DNA of 64,000 nucleotides from Ilyonectria destructans (taxonomy: Eukaryota > Ascomycota > Sordariomycetes > Hypocreales > Nectriaceae): contig JAHEWK010000016.1 in assembly GCA_020740775.1 (NCBI GenBank), positions 682,001 through 746,000 of the forward strand. Direction: 5' to 3'. Under the pieces are notes generated by a model, which saw only the letters and a program-made list of their open reading frames with translations, made no database searches and was not told the origin of the DNA. How positions within the stretch are numbered: the stretch's first letter is position 1; the number at the start of each line of letters is the position of its first letter. The position numbers and the translations under genes are program-made. Shown here piece by piece: positions 51,589-62,777 of this stretch.

Positions 51589-52654
51589 TCACGGCCAGTA
51601 CTTTCTAAGCCACTCTCTTCCTTGAGCCGCCCACTCAACCTCTAAAGACTCTTGCATGTTATCAAAACAATGATCTTCGCCCTCTATCTTGGTAAATACT
51701 AGATCTCATTTCTCTAGCATTTCAATGATTTTGCCTTGTCAAAGAATACTTGAAATCCTTGGAAAGGGACAACGGTATCCTTTGTCCCGCGGAAAATCCA
51801 TACTGGACACATCTTCCGCTTCTCTTTCACGACAAAATCAAGAACCTCGACCGAATACAATGAGGTATCGTTTCCCAAAAATTGAAGAAATCTTCCGGAT
51901 TCCCATACCTGTATAAACAAATCATATGTTGCATTATCTGGAATCTCCCGCCTAGAGATTATAGTGCTAGGATGTATAGAAATTAGATGATCTAGTAGGA
52001 ATTGGGTACCTCTAGATGGACTTTCCTTATTCCAAATATATTTTGGCGCAGGCTTTTTGTAATATGCATCTTTCAAGTCTAGCATGGGGTAGTGCGCGAT
52101 GACAGCTTTCGGAAGCGGCAGTGCGTAATTCCAATGCAGCGCTGATTGAATCGCACAATATCCGCCCGCGTTTTCGCCGGTTATCAGGATGCGTGCCAGG
52201 TCCACCTCAATCATAGTCGAGGTGTCTGTCTGCAAATTCGTCTGCATGGAGCTATGCAACCAAAGATATGAATCTTGAAGGTCTGACAGGGTATCTAAAC
52301 CAGTGGATTCCGGAAGAAGACGATAATCGAAGCTGATGATGATCGCAGGATGGAGTGCCACCAGATTTATAACCCTATGTAGCTTCAGCCCTCAGATTCC
52401 AACCGTAGGGGGCTGCATATGCATTTTGACTCGTAAATATCTTACCACGTCGGGAAATATAACTCGTCATCCCTCTCCCCAATGACCAGCCCACCGCCGT
52501 GCCATCTTACTACCAGAGGCAATGGTGTCCTTGGGGGGTCCTTGGGTACCCATATCGTACATCGCATGTCCTGGTTGTTGACGATTTTGTACATAGTATT
52601 CAAACGAGTGAACTGCTTGAGTTTCCCGATAGCCGCTACCATGGTGAATTGCAC
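51589..52654 (-). pseudogene. HSL-type alpha/beta hydrolase, inactivated
   Basis: Exons 52654-52446 and 52374 onward encode the oxyanion motif RWHGGGLVIGERD, DYRLLPES, and an elbow reading ITGENAGGYCA, where active relatives have GESAGG or GDSAGG, so the catalytic Ser is Asn (AAC). After PVWIFRGTKDTVVP the frame slips near 51730, a TGA interrupts, and the normal end KIEGEDHCFDNMQESLE (with the catalytic His region) is in another frame to a TGA at 51589. The Ser-to-Asn change is a G-to-A transition. It is not active as a serine hydrolase. Confidence 0.8.
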
Positions 52655-53760
52655 AAAGCTAGATGTACTCGACGATGTGATAGCTGCATGTAGAAATATG
52701 GGTGCAAGTATGGGCGTAGAGATATGACAATGTTTTCATCAACCCCGAGGTCGATTTATCCCACCCCTGTAATTGATAACGAGAGCTTTATAGCTAGGAA
52801 CTTACGAGTGCTACTGGCATGTTCCATGGTGCCGGCACAAAATGGTGGCCAAGAATCCCAGCCACCGCTGTGTAACAATATCTGAGCATTGTGGTTTATC
52901 AGCGGAATGTATTTTCCGTGACCAGACAGTCCGGGCGTGCGTCCGGAAGGGGAATGGCTATCCACACATGCTTATCGTGGAAAGTGAATTCCTCATGAAA
53001 ATGAAGCCCCATTAAAACGAGCGATGTAGCTGAATCAGAGCGAGCGAAAGAGAGATAACAGGTTTCTTACATATGCTCTTTATGAACTATTGGGAAGTCT
53101 TGGAACGTGGACACTGGTCTATGATGCTGTGGTGACTATATAACAAGGTTAGCGTAAGTCTCAATTATCCCTCTATAGGTATCTATTAATGTTGAGAGTT
53201 GTCGGCGGAGTCCTGAGACTAGTCCCCTGTGCATGATGGTGTTGGAATATTAGAGAAATAGCGGTACAAGCCGAGTTACTGCCGCAGCCGACCGCCTGGC
53301 CTGCTTTACAAGTTATGGCTGTGGAGGGCAGATTCAGCCTCGCTGGGCTGACAGCTACGGCATAACAGTTTGCAGACGCCTTATGCACGTGACGCACCAA
53401 TACAGCCTCGTTTTAAAGATAACTATTCTTCCACAATCTTCCACTTCCCCCTCATTCTGTCATCATAAAGTACGAAGAGAACTCCGACAGTCAACCACAG
53501 CTTCCCGCGTGGCTTTGCCGCATGCACCATCTAGCGCCGGTGGGCTTCAGTACACAGACCTCCTTGGCAACTTAAAGTAGCTTGCTTTTGGCTCCGCCTT
53601 TGCTGGTTTGCTCTGGCCTTCCACGGTTCACCAGCTTCTAGTCAGCCTTGACATCGAAAATTTGGAATATCAACCTCGAGCATCAATAAGCGGCTCATGC
53701 TACATAGTTTGGTCCTTTGAACACCATACTGCTTGCTTGCGAATCCGGGTCAGAGAGGGT
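52655..53760. other. Intergenic, right edge of the cluster
   Basis: A 34-40 codon minus-strand frame near 53012-52908 (FHEEFTFHDKHVWIAI) may be a gene scrap but was not called. No TACCCCA motif is present. Confidence 0.4.
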
Positions 53761-56319
53761 ATGTCTTCAATCACTTTCGGGTCCGTTGGGGACATCATCG
53801 CAGTCTGCCTCCTAGCAAAGCAAATCGTGGATGCGCTGGACAGCTCGAAGGGTTCTGCAAGTGAATATCGAAGTCTAGTGACAGAGCTGCGGTCTCTGGA
53901 AAAGACTTTACTTGAAGTCGAGCTCGTGGTGCGCAAGGATCAAAACGCCGCGAACATTCCCAGCTCGCTAAGTGAGCTCCCGAGCCTCATCTGGAATTGT
54001 CGAACGAGTTTGGAGACCCTGCATGAAGAAATCAAGAAATATAACCGACATCTCAGCGAGAACTCGTCGTCAGGGATGGTTGGACGATTTGGGATGAAGG
54101 TCCGTTGGGAGGTTTCGGTTAAGGCCAAGATCACGAAGTTCCGAATCCAGATCGCTGCCTACTGCAATGCTATCAACATGATGCTTGTAACAGCGAATGT
54201 GTGAGTTTATCACTTCCAATTCCTTACTTAAGTCTTATTTGTTTCGCTTGTCCAATTATAGGGCCATGGCCGTCAAAAGTCTCGATTATCTTGAGAATTC
54301 TCAAACCACAACAGCTATAGCGCGTAATGAGCAAGCCGCCGCGCTATACGAGATTCGCGAGGTGATCCAAAGCAACGTCCAACTGTCCACTTCAATGACG
54401 GGCATGATCCGCAGTCTCCAGACTAAATTTGAATGGTTTAGTCGGCTCATCACCAGCGTCAGGACTCTTGTGCACCGGGGCTTCATGGTGAATCTCGCGA
54501 CGTACAAAGCCGTGCTCTCCATCCAAGAGACATTAAATTATCGCATCGATCGGTCTTTGAACCAGCGACCATTCATACTCGAGGATGCTATGGGACGAAT
54601 AGTGCCTGTGCACCTGCAGTTCATCACATCATGGAATGTCTTTGATGCGGTCTTGGTCGCACGGTTTGAAGGCTTGCCAGGCTTTGATAAGATTCGGAGG
54701 AGAGAGTTTGTTCTACACGAGCAAGCAACTCAACGCGAGATTACCCGCTCCAGGCCATGGGAAGGTGCATTTCGTCCAGGACAGTCAGTTTCCATGGCCC
54801 TGACCTTTGAGCGCAAGACGAAATCAAAGAATGAGAGGAACCGATGCCCACACTGTTGGGCAGAGACTGAGAATCTGTGCACAGACGAAGTGACTTGGTG
54901 AGGCACTACCAGACTGGGACTTTTTGGATAATGCTGATTTCATAGCTGTAATTGTGGCATGATCTATCGACGAATTACAGATGTCGTGGATGTCGATTCC
55001 TGTTCACCTCCAAAAATGTCAAACCCGTGGTCGCGACCACACGTTTTCGGTGAAGCAAGTTTTGAAAACAGCCCCAGCGTTTTCGGCCCTAAACCAAAAA
55101 GAAAATGGGAGCCAGAAGATTGGCAGGACCTGTCTGAGCAGATAAGTTCCTTCAAACGCGTTAGGATATTGACTAAAGAAGAGCGAATCCGGAATTGCGT
55201 CTTCTCTTCATGGAGTAAGTCCTCGCCGCTTGATGCGCTCAACGCATCCAAAACACCAGTTTTGTCAGATCTTGATTGGACTAGCTCCAAGTCTAACAAC
55301 GACGTTCGGAAAAATGGTGGTCTGGACCCCAGAGATTCAGACATGTTTGGTAAAGGAACAGCGCTTTCTTCTGAAGAAATGATCGAAGGCCAGAAACTCG
55401 TTTACAAGGCATTACAGTCCTTTCGACAAGCCGTCGGGAGTCCCCGCGAATCTGGTGGTGTCGAATCTAAGTTCCCCGAGGCGGAAATTGTCGATAACTC
55501 GACTTCTCTTGCGGACAGCAGCGACCAGAAGCAGTTGTCAAGTGAAGTGGACCCTGGTGAGTATTCGCACAGCTCAATGCAGTCTAAAACTCGATAAAAT
55601 GAGCATAAAGCCAAATGACGAGAATATCAATTGGGCCTGTTTGACTTTTAGACATAGTACGATATGTTGCCGCACAACAACACCAAAAGGTCAGCCGATG
55701 GGACTGTTCGCAGAAACGAGAGGTGGAGACGAACAGGGCGATACTGGGACTTAATCATCCGGATACACTGAAAAGCATAGCTAAACTAGCATCAATATAT
55801 CAGATCCAGGGGCGACGAGGGGAGGCAGAGAAGCTACGGATGCAAGTAATGGAGATTTGCAAGACGAAACTAGGACTTGATCATCCGGATACACTGACGA
55901 GCACAGAAAGTCTTGTATCAACGTATTGGAGCCATGGCCAAACAGAGGAGTCAGAAAAGCTACAGGTGCAAGTAGTGGAGAAACGCATGACAAAGCAAGG
56001 ACTTGATGATCCGGATACATTGGTGAGCATGGAAAGGCTTGCATCAATATATCTGTGGCAAAGCCGAATGGAGGAGGCAGAGAAGCTACAGTTGCAAGTA
56101 GTAGAGACACGCAAGACGAAACAAGGACTTGATGATCTGAATACACTGATGAGCATGGAAAGTCTTGTATCAATATATCGGCGGCAGGGCCGAATGGAGG
56201 AGGCAAAGAAGCTACTGGTGAAAGTAGTGGAAATACGCAAGACGCAACTAGGACTAAATAATCTGTATACAGTGATGAGCATGGAAAAGCTTGCATCAAT
56301 ATATCGGCAGCAGGGCTGA
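53761..56319 (+). CDS. Ubiquitin-like/TPR protein resembling NLR-associated fungal proteins
   Basis: Four exons (53761-54200, 54262-54897, 54946-55556, 55652-56319) give 784 residues. The N-terminus (SITFGSVGDIIAVCLLAKQI) is the helical leader common in fungal STAND-associated proteins. About residues 250-370 form a ubiquitin-like domain (FILEDAMGRIVPVHL...SWEGAF-like) closing with a zinc ribbon CPHC...CCNCGMIYRRI that is completed across intron 2. A low-complexity linker follows. Then come 42-residue kinesin-light-chain-type TPRs (HPDTLTSTESL, DPDTLVSMERLASIY). The GTGAGT donor at 55557 joins linker and repeats in phase. The stop at 56317-56319 is a TGA where the other repeats have CGA (Arg), so the array is truncated. 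No nucleotide-binding domain lies between. Confidence 0.7.
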
Positions 56320-56320
56320 A
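56000..56320 (+). repeat. 126-bp tandem repeats encoding TPRs
   Basis: Repeat units of 126 bp (42 codons) run from about 55746 to beyond 56410, with highest similarity among the units after 55870: CTTGATGATCCGGATACA and CTTGATGATCTGAATACA, each followed by GCATGGAAAG. High DNA similarity between units suggests recent expansion by unequal exchange, a hallmark of fungal repeat-based recognition proteins. Confidence 0.7.
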
Positions 56321-56580
56321 TGGAAGAGGCAGAGAAGTTAGAGGTGTGAATGATGGAGACCCGAAAGAAGAAACTAGGATGTACTTAATAATAGGGACAC
56401 ACTGATCAGCATGGAGAGTCTTGCATCCACATACATGAGCCAGAGCCGATACAATGACGCCTCAAGGTCAATGGGCGTCAGAGACCGATCGCGACAGCGG
56501 TGGGAAACAAGCTCTAGCCGTGACCTAGGTATATATATGGTGTTTAGACTTGAGCTGTTAGCAGCTTCTATGAATAGTAG
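56320..56580 (+). pseudogene. Out-of-frame remains of further TPR units
   Basis: After the TGA the sequence still reads MEEAEKLEV, a second TGA, ETRKKKLG, then after a frame change TLISMESLASTYMSQSRYNDAS. This shows the array once continued for at least one more unit. Confidence 0.7.
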
Positions 56581-57270
56581 AGGTAGGGGCTGGCAGTTTA
56601 AGATGGACAGAGATTGATTGTGTACTAATTATCCTCCACTATTGCAATATATAAACTATCAGTGTTTGCTAACTTCACTTTTTCATATTTATATTATTAA
56701 GTGATGGTAAATATCTTCTGAGCTTTGTCATATCCAAGAGACTATTCAAAGTGAATATAATTGAACTGGTTAAAATTTTAAAACTACGTAATTAAAACTG
56801 AAGTCACCCACAAAGAACTAAACAAGCTCATACAACCATATACAGAAGAAACCCCATCACATCCTATCTTTATAGATTCTTCCACGCAGCAATGACGTGC
56901 AAATAGCATCAGTCAGTCAGTTCCTAGATTAGATCATGGCTAGCCGAGTTTAGTTCTGAGTACAAGAAATCCAGAAATCCGCAGTTCAATACAACTCAGT
57001 CCCACCCCGTAAATTTAGTCATTAGTTCGCTACCGTCAATCTATCTCCTCCCATTCAATATTTCTATTCCAGCCATGTCGATGCAGCAGGTTTTCCGTAC
57101 CCAAACTCCATCTCAAGGGACATCCAAGTAGAACAAGACCGCTCATTTCGTTGCACCGTCAGACGTGACTCACAACTTGCCGCATATCGCTCTCAAGTTC
57201 AAGTGTGAAAGCTCGAGTGAGCCTGTTGGACCTCTTTGCGAACGTGCACGTTGCTAATAGAATAAGATCG
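56581..57270. other. Intergenic
   Basis: AT-rich left part, no gene recognised. It contains the region downstream of the methyltransferase. Confidence 0.4.
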
Positions 57271-58966
57271 CTAAGCTTTCAAAACAGGATAAGCGGCCCT
57301 GCGACCAGCTTTGCTCGCCTCCAGGGCACCGGTAAGGCCAAATTGCGAAGAGATACCGTCGACACGGTGGGTGGAGTTGAGGTTCTTGACCACAACAATC
57401 TGGAAGCAGGTGGCTGAGCCTTGGCGCGAGGCAATAGTGGAATAAGCGAGGAAGAGCTCCCAAATCTAGACTGGGTTAGTTTGAACGCAAGAACATTTGG
57501 AAGCGACATACCCTGAACCATCTCGTGCCGTAAGTAGCAATAATCTCGTCGGCGTTACCGAGCCAGTTGCGGTACCACCTCCAAAGGGTGCCAGAGTAGT
57601 GAACACCAACAGTATCGACGCTGGAGAGAAATATTAGATATTTTCTTCCAAAAGCAGGAACCCTTACCTCTTAATCTCAAACCCGGCACCCTCAAGGCAG
57701 CCCACGTAGTAGCTCAGAGGCGTAGATGCGTCGGCTCCGGGGAAGATGTATTTGTTGAGGAACAGCCCCCAGATGAAGTCCTCGTATTGCCATGACTTCC
57801 GCAACCCCGACAGCTGCACATACATGGATCCGTCGTCCTCTAGCATTTCATAGCACTGTCGGAAGAATCCCGTCAGTCTGCGAACGCCAACATGCTCCGC
57901 CATCTCCAACTGGGTGATTTTGTCGAACTTGGTCTCCGGGATATCGCGGTAGTCGCTGCAAAGGATCCTGCTCTGCTCTTCGGGGATGCCGGCATTTTTC
58001 AGCGCATCATTGCCCCACGCAGTCTGGTTGCGGGCGAGAGTCACGCCCGTGACCCTGGCGCCGTAGTTGACGCTTGCAAACTTGGCCAGGGTTCCCCAGC
58101 CGCAGCCGATATCCAGCATTGTCTCGCCTTCTTTAAGGCCGATTTTCTCGCACACTACGGCCATTTTATTGTCCTGCATTTCCTCCAGCGTCTCCTCCCG
58201 GGTGGGGTCGGAAATAATGCCCGACGTGTAGATCATGCGGGGCCCGAGGAACCACGCGTAGTGGTCGTTGCCGCGGTCGTAATTGGGACGCACTTGGTCC
58301 TCGTCTTGGGATCGATGGTGCAGAATGACGTCCGGTGCAAATGTAAAGAAGATGTATCGGAAGAGGTCTAGGGTAAAGTTGAAGGTGGCCCATTCGTGCC
58401 GATACTCGAAGACCTCGAGCAAATCGCCGTTTATGTCGACTTCCCCCTCAAAGTACATCTCGAAAAATGTCTGCATCGGAATCTTGTGTCGTCCATTCCA
58501 CCGGGCCTGATGGCGGGGCTTCTTGAACTTCAAGTAATATTCCACCGGGCGGCCCGGCAACTTCACCTTATCGTTCAGCCGCGGGCTGACAGTCGAAAAG
58601 AAGGTCCAGATGGCCAAGAGCACGGGGACGGTGGTGAAGAGGCCAAAGAACATGGTCAACTTGAAGCCACCGCCAAACTGCCACGAGAGCCATGTCGGGA
58701 TCCCGAGGAGGCCGGTCGCGAGGGCTGTGTTCGAGAATTGTTCGTATCCGGCGCCGTCCGCGGGGAGAGGAGCGTTCTTGATAGCGGGCGACTGGAGCTT
58801 GTTAGTGACGACCTAATGCGCAGCGGAGTGGATTAGAGTGTGTTCCTACATCAGTGACCCTCACTCCACAATCTTTGCCCGTCCCAAGCGCGTCCTGCGA
58901 AGGTGGGGGAGTCTGGATGAAGTCGATGTCAGCCGTGAGGTGGGCATTCCCGTTGACTCTCGCCAT
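57271..58966 (-). CDS. Sphingolipid C9-methyltransferase
   Basis: Four exons (58966-58865, 58812-57668, 57620-57512, 57465-57271) give 516 residues, the normal length. After a short soluble N-terminus (NAPLPADGAGYEQFSNTAL) come two membrane segments around LTMFFGLFTTVPVLLAIW. The cyclopropane-fatty-acid-synthase-like methyltransferase domain has the SAM motif MLDIGCGWGTLAKFA, followed by ARVTGVTLARNQ and QLEMAEHVG. This enzyme adds the C9 methyl group to glucosylceramide sphingoid bases, at the ER or Golgi membrane, and affects hyphal growth and plant-defensin sensitivity in several fungi. An upstream in-frame ATG at 59065 exists, but the N-terminus from 58966 fits the family better. Housekeeping-type gene, intact. 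Confidence 0.93.
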
Positions 58967-60542
58967 GGCTGCGTTTCGAGGCCGGGCAACGGAACCAAGC
59001 TGAGAATGGTCGACGACGCCAGAGAAGGTCTGCACTTTCCAGAGGTTGGAGATGCCAAGTTGCACGAGGACAAGCGGTCAAAGCGATTCCACGGCGTCTC
59101 CCTTTGCCAGGAAAAAGCACCTGAGCTGTGCCTGAGCTGCATGTGCCAGCGGGGCTGCACCCGCGAGCTCCGGGCCGGGGGATGAATCATGAGTGACAGC
59201 TGTCATGGCGCAATGCATGGCATGGCACAAGATGACAAGGGGAGGGCACGCCACGGCTTCGAGATTGGCACCGCGTAATTGCAGCTTTCAAATGAATTGC
59301 GCTGGATAAGCGAGGGGTAGCAATCACTGCAGCGTATTAGATGATTTCCCGCCACGCATCTTGGCGCCCGTTGTTGGCCCATAATGAGGCCACCGTCTGG
59401 TGCCTAAACCGCAGCCATACGAATGGGGGAATAGCACGTCGCGGCAGCGGGAGGAGCCGGTGTGCCACCGTTTTCTTAGGGGATAGAAAGAGAGAGAGTG
59501 GTGTGGGGAGATGTCCGATGGCTTGCACAGGGGTCTCAGATACGGAGTGTAACGGACGCTGGCGTCAATAGCGGTCAGTTTGAGACCGTTGAGGCCCAGA
59601 TCGGATGGCCCTCGAAACGTTGAAACAACTGGAACCTCACGGAAACGAATCCACACGATCCGCGCCGTTGCAATCACCGACGATGCCGCTTCGACACCCA
59701 ATTTCGGGACCGCGGCGAGTCGTAATCGTACGTACATGAGCATGGAGCCGTTGCTGCCCAGTGCCCAATAAAGCCCGAACAACGTGCCCTCGCTGGTTCC
59801 ACCCGCTTGGTGACGTGTGATTTATGTCATTGTGTCTCGCAGCGCTGTCTTGCATTTGCTGGATTCGCGGAGCTAGTCTAGGAATGGGCGCTGTGCATCC
59901 GCGTGCTGTTGTCCGTGTCTCGGCGTTATGTACAGCGATGTTTCGGGCATCACCTAGCGTTACATTGCTTTTCTGTTAGGTCTGCTGGAGTCACCATCAG
60001 AAAGTAGACAGCGATAAGATCATGATATGAAATGAACCGCAATCACAGCTAGAGCCATACCTGATCCTCAATAATATTAAAGAGATTGCTGTTCGCGCGT
60101 TGGAACAGGTCGTTTCGCTTAACATTCCGCTACCTAACTTACCTAGCATGCACATTCAAAGGGGACATTCTTAGCGAAAGTGATATCCCCAGTATTGAAC
60201 TAACATAATTGGTAAATAAAATAGAGAAATTTATTGGGAGGGGAGCATACGAAGAATAAGCGTGATGAGAATAGTATTTCCTAAACTACTGCACTAGACG
60301 GATTGTTAATGATTATCTCAAGCATCAGAGCATGTACTTGTGTGAGTGGGAACAGCCATACTCTTAAAATACAGGTAGAGGTTCTAGATTTCCCTGACCC
60401 CACACTATTAAATCCCAAATATTGTTACCATCTTTGAACATTATTTCTCTTCTGTACATCGTTCACGGGCATTTGTGAGAGGCAATTCCGCGGAGGAAAG
60501 AGGTTGTATTAAGCTAATCAGCTAATAAGCTAAAATGTATAT
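58967..60542. other. Intergenic
   Basis: 1.6 kb without a supported gene. Overlapping opposite-strand frames at 59324-59782 lack family motifs. 60170-60560 is AT-rich. It holds the methyltransferase promoter on the left and the terminator of the zinc-binding protein gene on the right. Confidence 0.4.
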
Positions 60543-61521
60543 TTAAGAGCAGTGAACGACACCATCGGAGTGGGTGTGGCATTCCTAAATTCTTAGGTTA
60601 GTTGCACGTCTTGAGGATAATTCTCATGGTTATTTAAACTCACAGTGGCAGCCTCGGTGGTGGTCGCAGCCTTGTCATCGCTAGTCTCCGTAGCCTCTAC
60701 CTCGCCAGTGCAGCCAACGCCAGGGGCAGCGATGTCGTAGGCGTAGACGTCAATGGCAAAGTACTGAAGAGTATCGCTGTCGATGGCGCTCTTGGAAGGG
60801 TCGGTCTTGGCCAGCTCGATGGCCTCGGGGTAGTCCTCGGCGAAGTGGTCGACGATGGACTCGCTGATCTTGGGGACGTGCAGCACGCGGTGCATGAGGT
60901 CGGTGGCCCAGAAAGTGTTGAGCTTGGACTGAGCAACGGTGTAGCCGAGACCGCAAACGGAAGAGAGAGGGCGGCGGATCTCGAAGGAGAGAGGGCAGAT
61001 GACGGTCTCTGAGGTGGCGTTGTCGCCTCGCCAGTGGCCAGCCCAGGCTATGAGGTTGGTTAGTATGAGACTTTGGATTCTTGTTAGAGAAATGGGGGTC
61101 ACTCACCATCCTGAGTAGCGCAGTTCTCATCAGGGTCGTCGCATCGGAAGATGACGCCAGTCTTGTCAGCGTTGATGATGCGGTCGAACCAACCAATAGG
61201 ACCAGAGGTCGAGCCGTTGCCAAAGTACTTGGTGACGAACTCGGAGTTGGAGCCGAACCGCAGGAGATGCTCCTTGGCATGCTGAGCCAGCTGGACAGCC
61301 TCGTCCAGTCCATCTGCAAGTTGGTGGCGGAGCGTGGAGTTGCAGGACTGGTGGATGGTGTATCCCTTGATCCAACCGTCCGACCAGTCGTAGATGGTGG
61401 GCGTGTCAGATGCCTTGGAGGCCGACTCGGTCTTGGTGGCGGTCGTCTCACGTCCGAAGATGGGAGAGGCGACGGCGCCGCTGACGAGCAGGAGGGCCAC
61501 GGTGGAGGACTGGAACATCAT
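60543..61521 (-). CDS. Pra1/Asp f 2-type secreted zinc-binding protein
   Basis: Three exons (61521-61107, 61047-60644, 60584-60543) give 286 residues. A signal peptide begins MMFQSSTVALLLVSGAVA. The mature domain, deuterolysin-like but noncatalytic, has SCNSTLRHQLADGLDEAV, the HRVLH zinc motif (HRxxH), and conserved cysteines at CDD, CAT, CPL, CGL and GCT. The last 14-residue exon ends ECHTHSDGVVHC, the family's second zinc site, which is recovered only by splicing at 60585-60643. Members are released to the cell surface or medium, scavenge zinc under neutral or alkaline, zinc-poor conditions, and in pathogens bind host proteins; Asp f 2 is an allergen. A linked zinc transporter, as in Candida and Aspergillus, is not in this window. 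Confidence 0.92.
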
Positions 61522-62777
61522 CTTGAAGTTGTCGGGGCTGCTGGAAGCTGCTTGAAGCTGGGAGAGGCTTGTGGGAGCGGATTGAGGCTGAGTGAAGCTG
61601 CTTGGGAGGATGATCTGGTTCATGCAGGAGACGTTCCCGGGTCTTTATAGAGAGCTGGCGCGCATCGTGACCTCATGGGGCCGATCGCAGCCAGGTCCGT
61701 GGTAAGGATATGGCTGCAGAGAGCGCATGAGGCCGTCGAGTAGCTCGTCAGCTAACCAGTCTTCGGCGTCTCTTTCTTGGCTTGTCCAGCATTCTCGTCA
61801 GCACATGGGCTGTTGGAAGGGACTCGGTGGGGGTTGGTTGCTGAGGAGTCGCATGCAGCTCTCTACGGAGCGGAGCCGGCGACTCGGCGATGCGTTCCCG
61901 GCGGCATCACCGAACATTGGACAAATGATGATGCTGTAAAATTCTATCCTCAGCCAGATGTTGGTCAATCCAAGTGTCAAAGGATGCGCCATCCGGGTTC
62001 TCGGTTCCACCAGCCAAGAAACCATCAGGGTGCTTCCCCTCTTAAGAACCGGCCATGTCTATTCACAACTCCACTATATTGCGGGAATGCAGTCCATTTC
62101 CAGTTAACCCTCGTTGAGAAATATGCTTAATCAATAAGCCTACAGTCATGGTGTGAGGGGTGGATGAACCCCCACTGAGCTGTTGGCCAGATATCCCGAC
62201 TAGTTTATTGGCCTCACACCTTGCTGGTCTCTCATAACGAGACCAGCCATCGGAATACTTCTCACCGACCTCCACACGGCGGGGCCGCACAGAGAAAGAT
62301 CTGCGCGATTTACTAACCAGATCCTTTCCCGTTCTCGTAATTGCAACCACGATTCGCTCTAGTTTTCCTTTGACCGAGTAAACATGGCCTTGTGTTCCCA
62401 GACTCATCCCTATCCGGTCTGGCGGTCTGGGCCCATCTGCTGCTGCAGTGCAATGACCCTGACGGCCGAGCTCGGAACCAACTACTCTGTACGTGACACT
62501 TCCAACAACCAACAAGAAGCTGCCCGCTAAACAAACAAGCATGAGTGAGGTTGCTGACCACAGCCGAGAATGACAAGCCTCTTCTGATGAACATGCCCCT
62601 AGATGAATAATCGCTACACCACCACGACTACACGGCCTGGTTACATTGTTCTTTATCTCCGTAATTTGTACAATGGCTCACTCTTCATTTGATGCAACCA
62701 AATTCATTTCAGACACCCCAGCGAATTTACCCTGCCTTGTTTGGTGTAGCGTTACTTGATTCCTCAACAGGCCAGCT
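61522..62777. other. Intergenic, promoter of the zinc-binding protein gene
   Basis: The 5' leader adjoins at 61522-61640. An open minus-strand frame at 62063-62542 (159 codons) starts with a hydrophobic segment but then has no recognisable content, and was not called. Confidence 0.4.

Noticed and set aside
57892..58836. Plus-strand frames antisense to the methyltransferase
   Set aside because: Antisense shadows of a well-supported conserved gene.
62063..62542. 159-codon minus-strand frame with a hydrophobic N-terminus
   Set aside because: Only the first 20 residues look like a leader. The rest is Arg-rich with no motif, and a second frame overlaps it.
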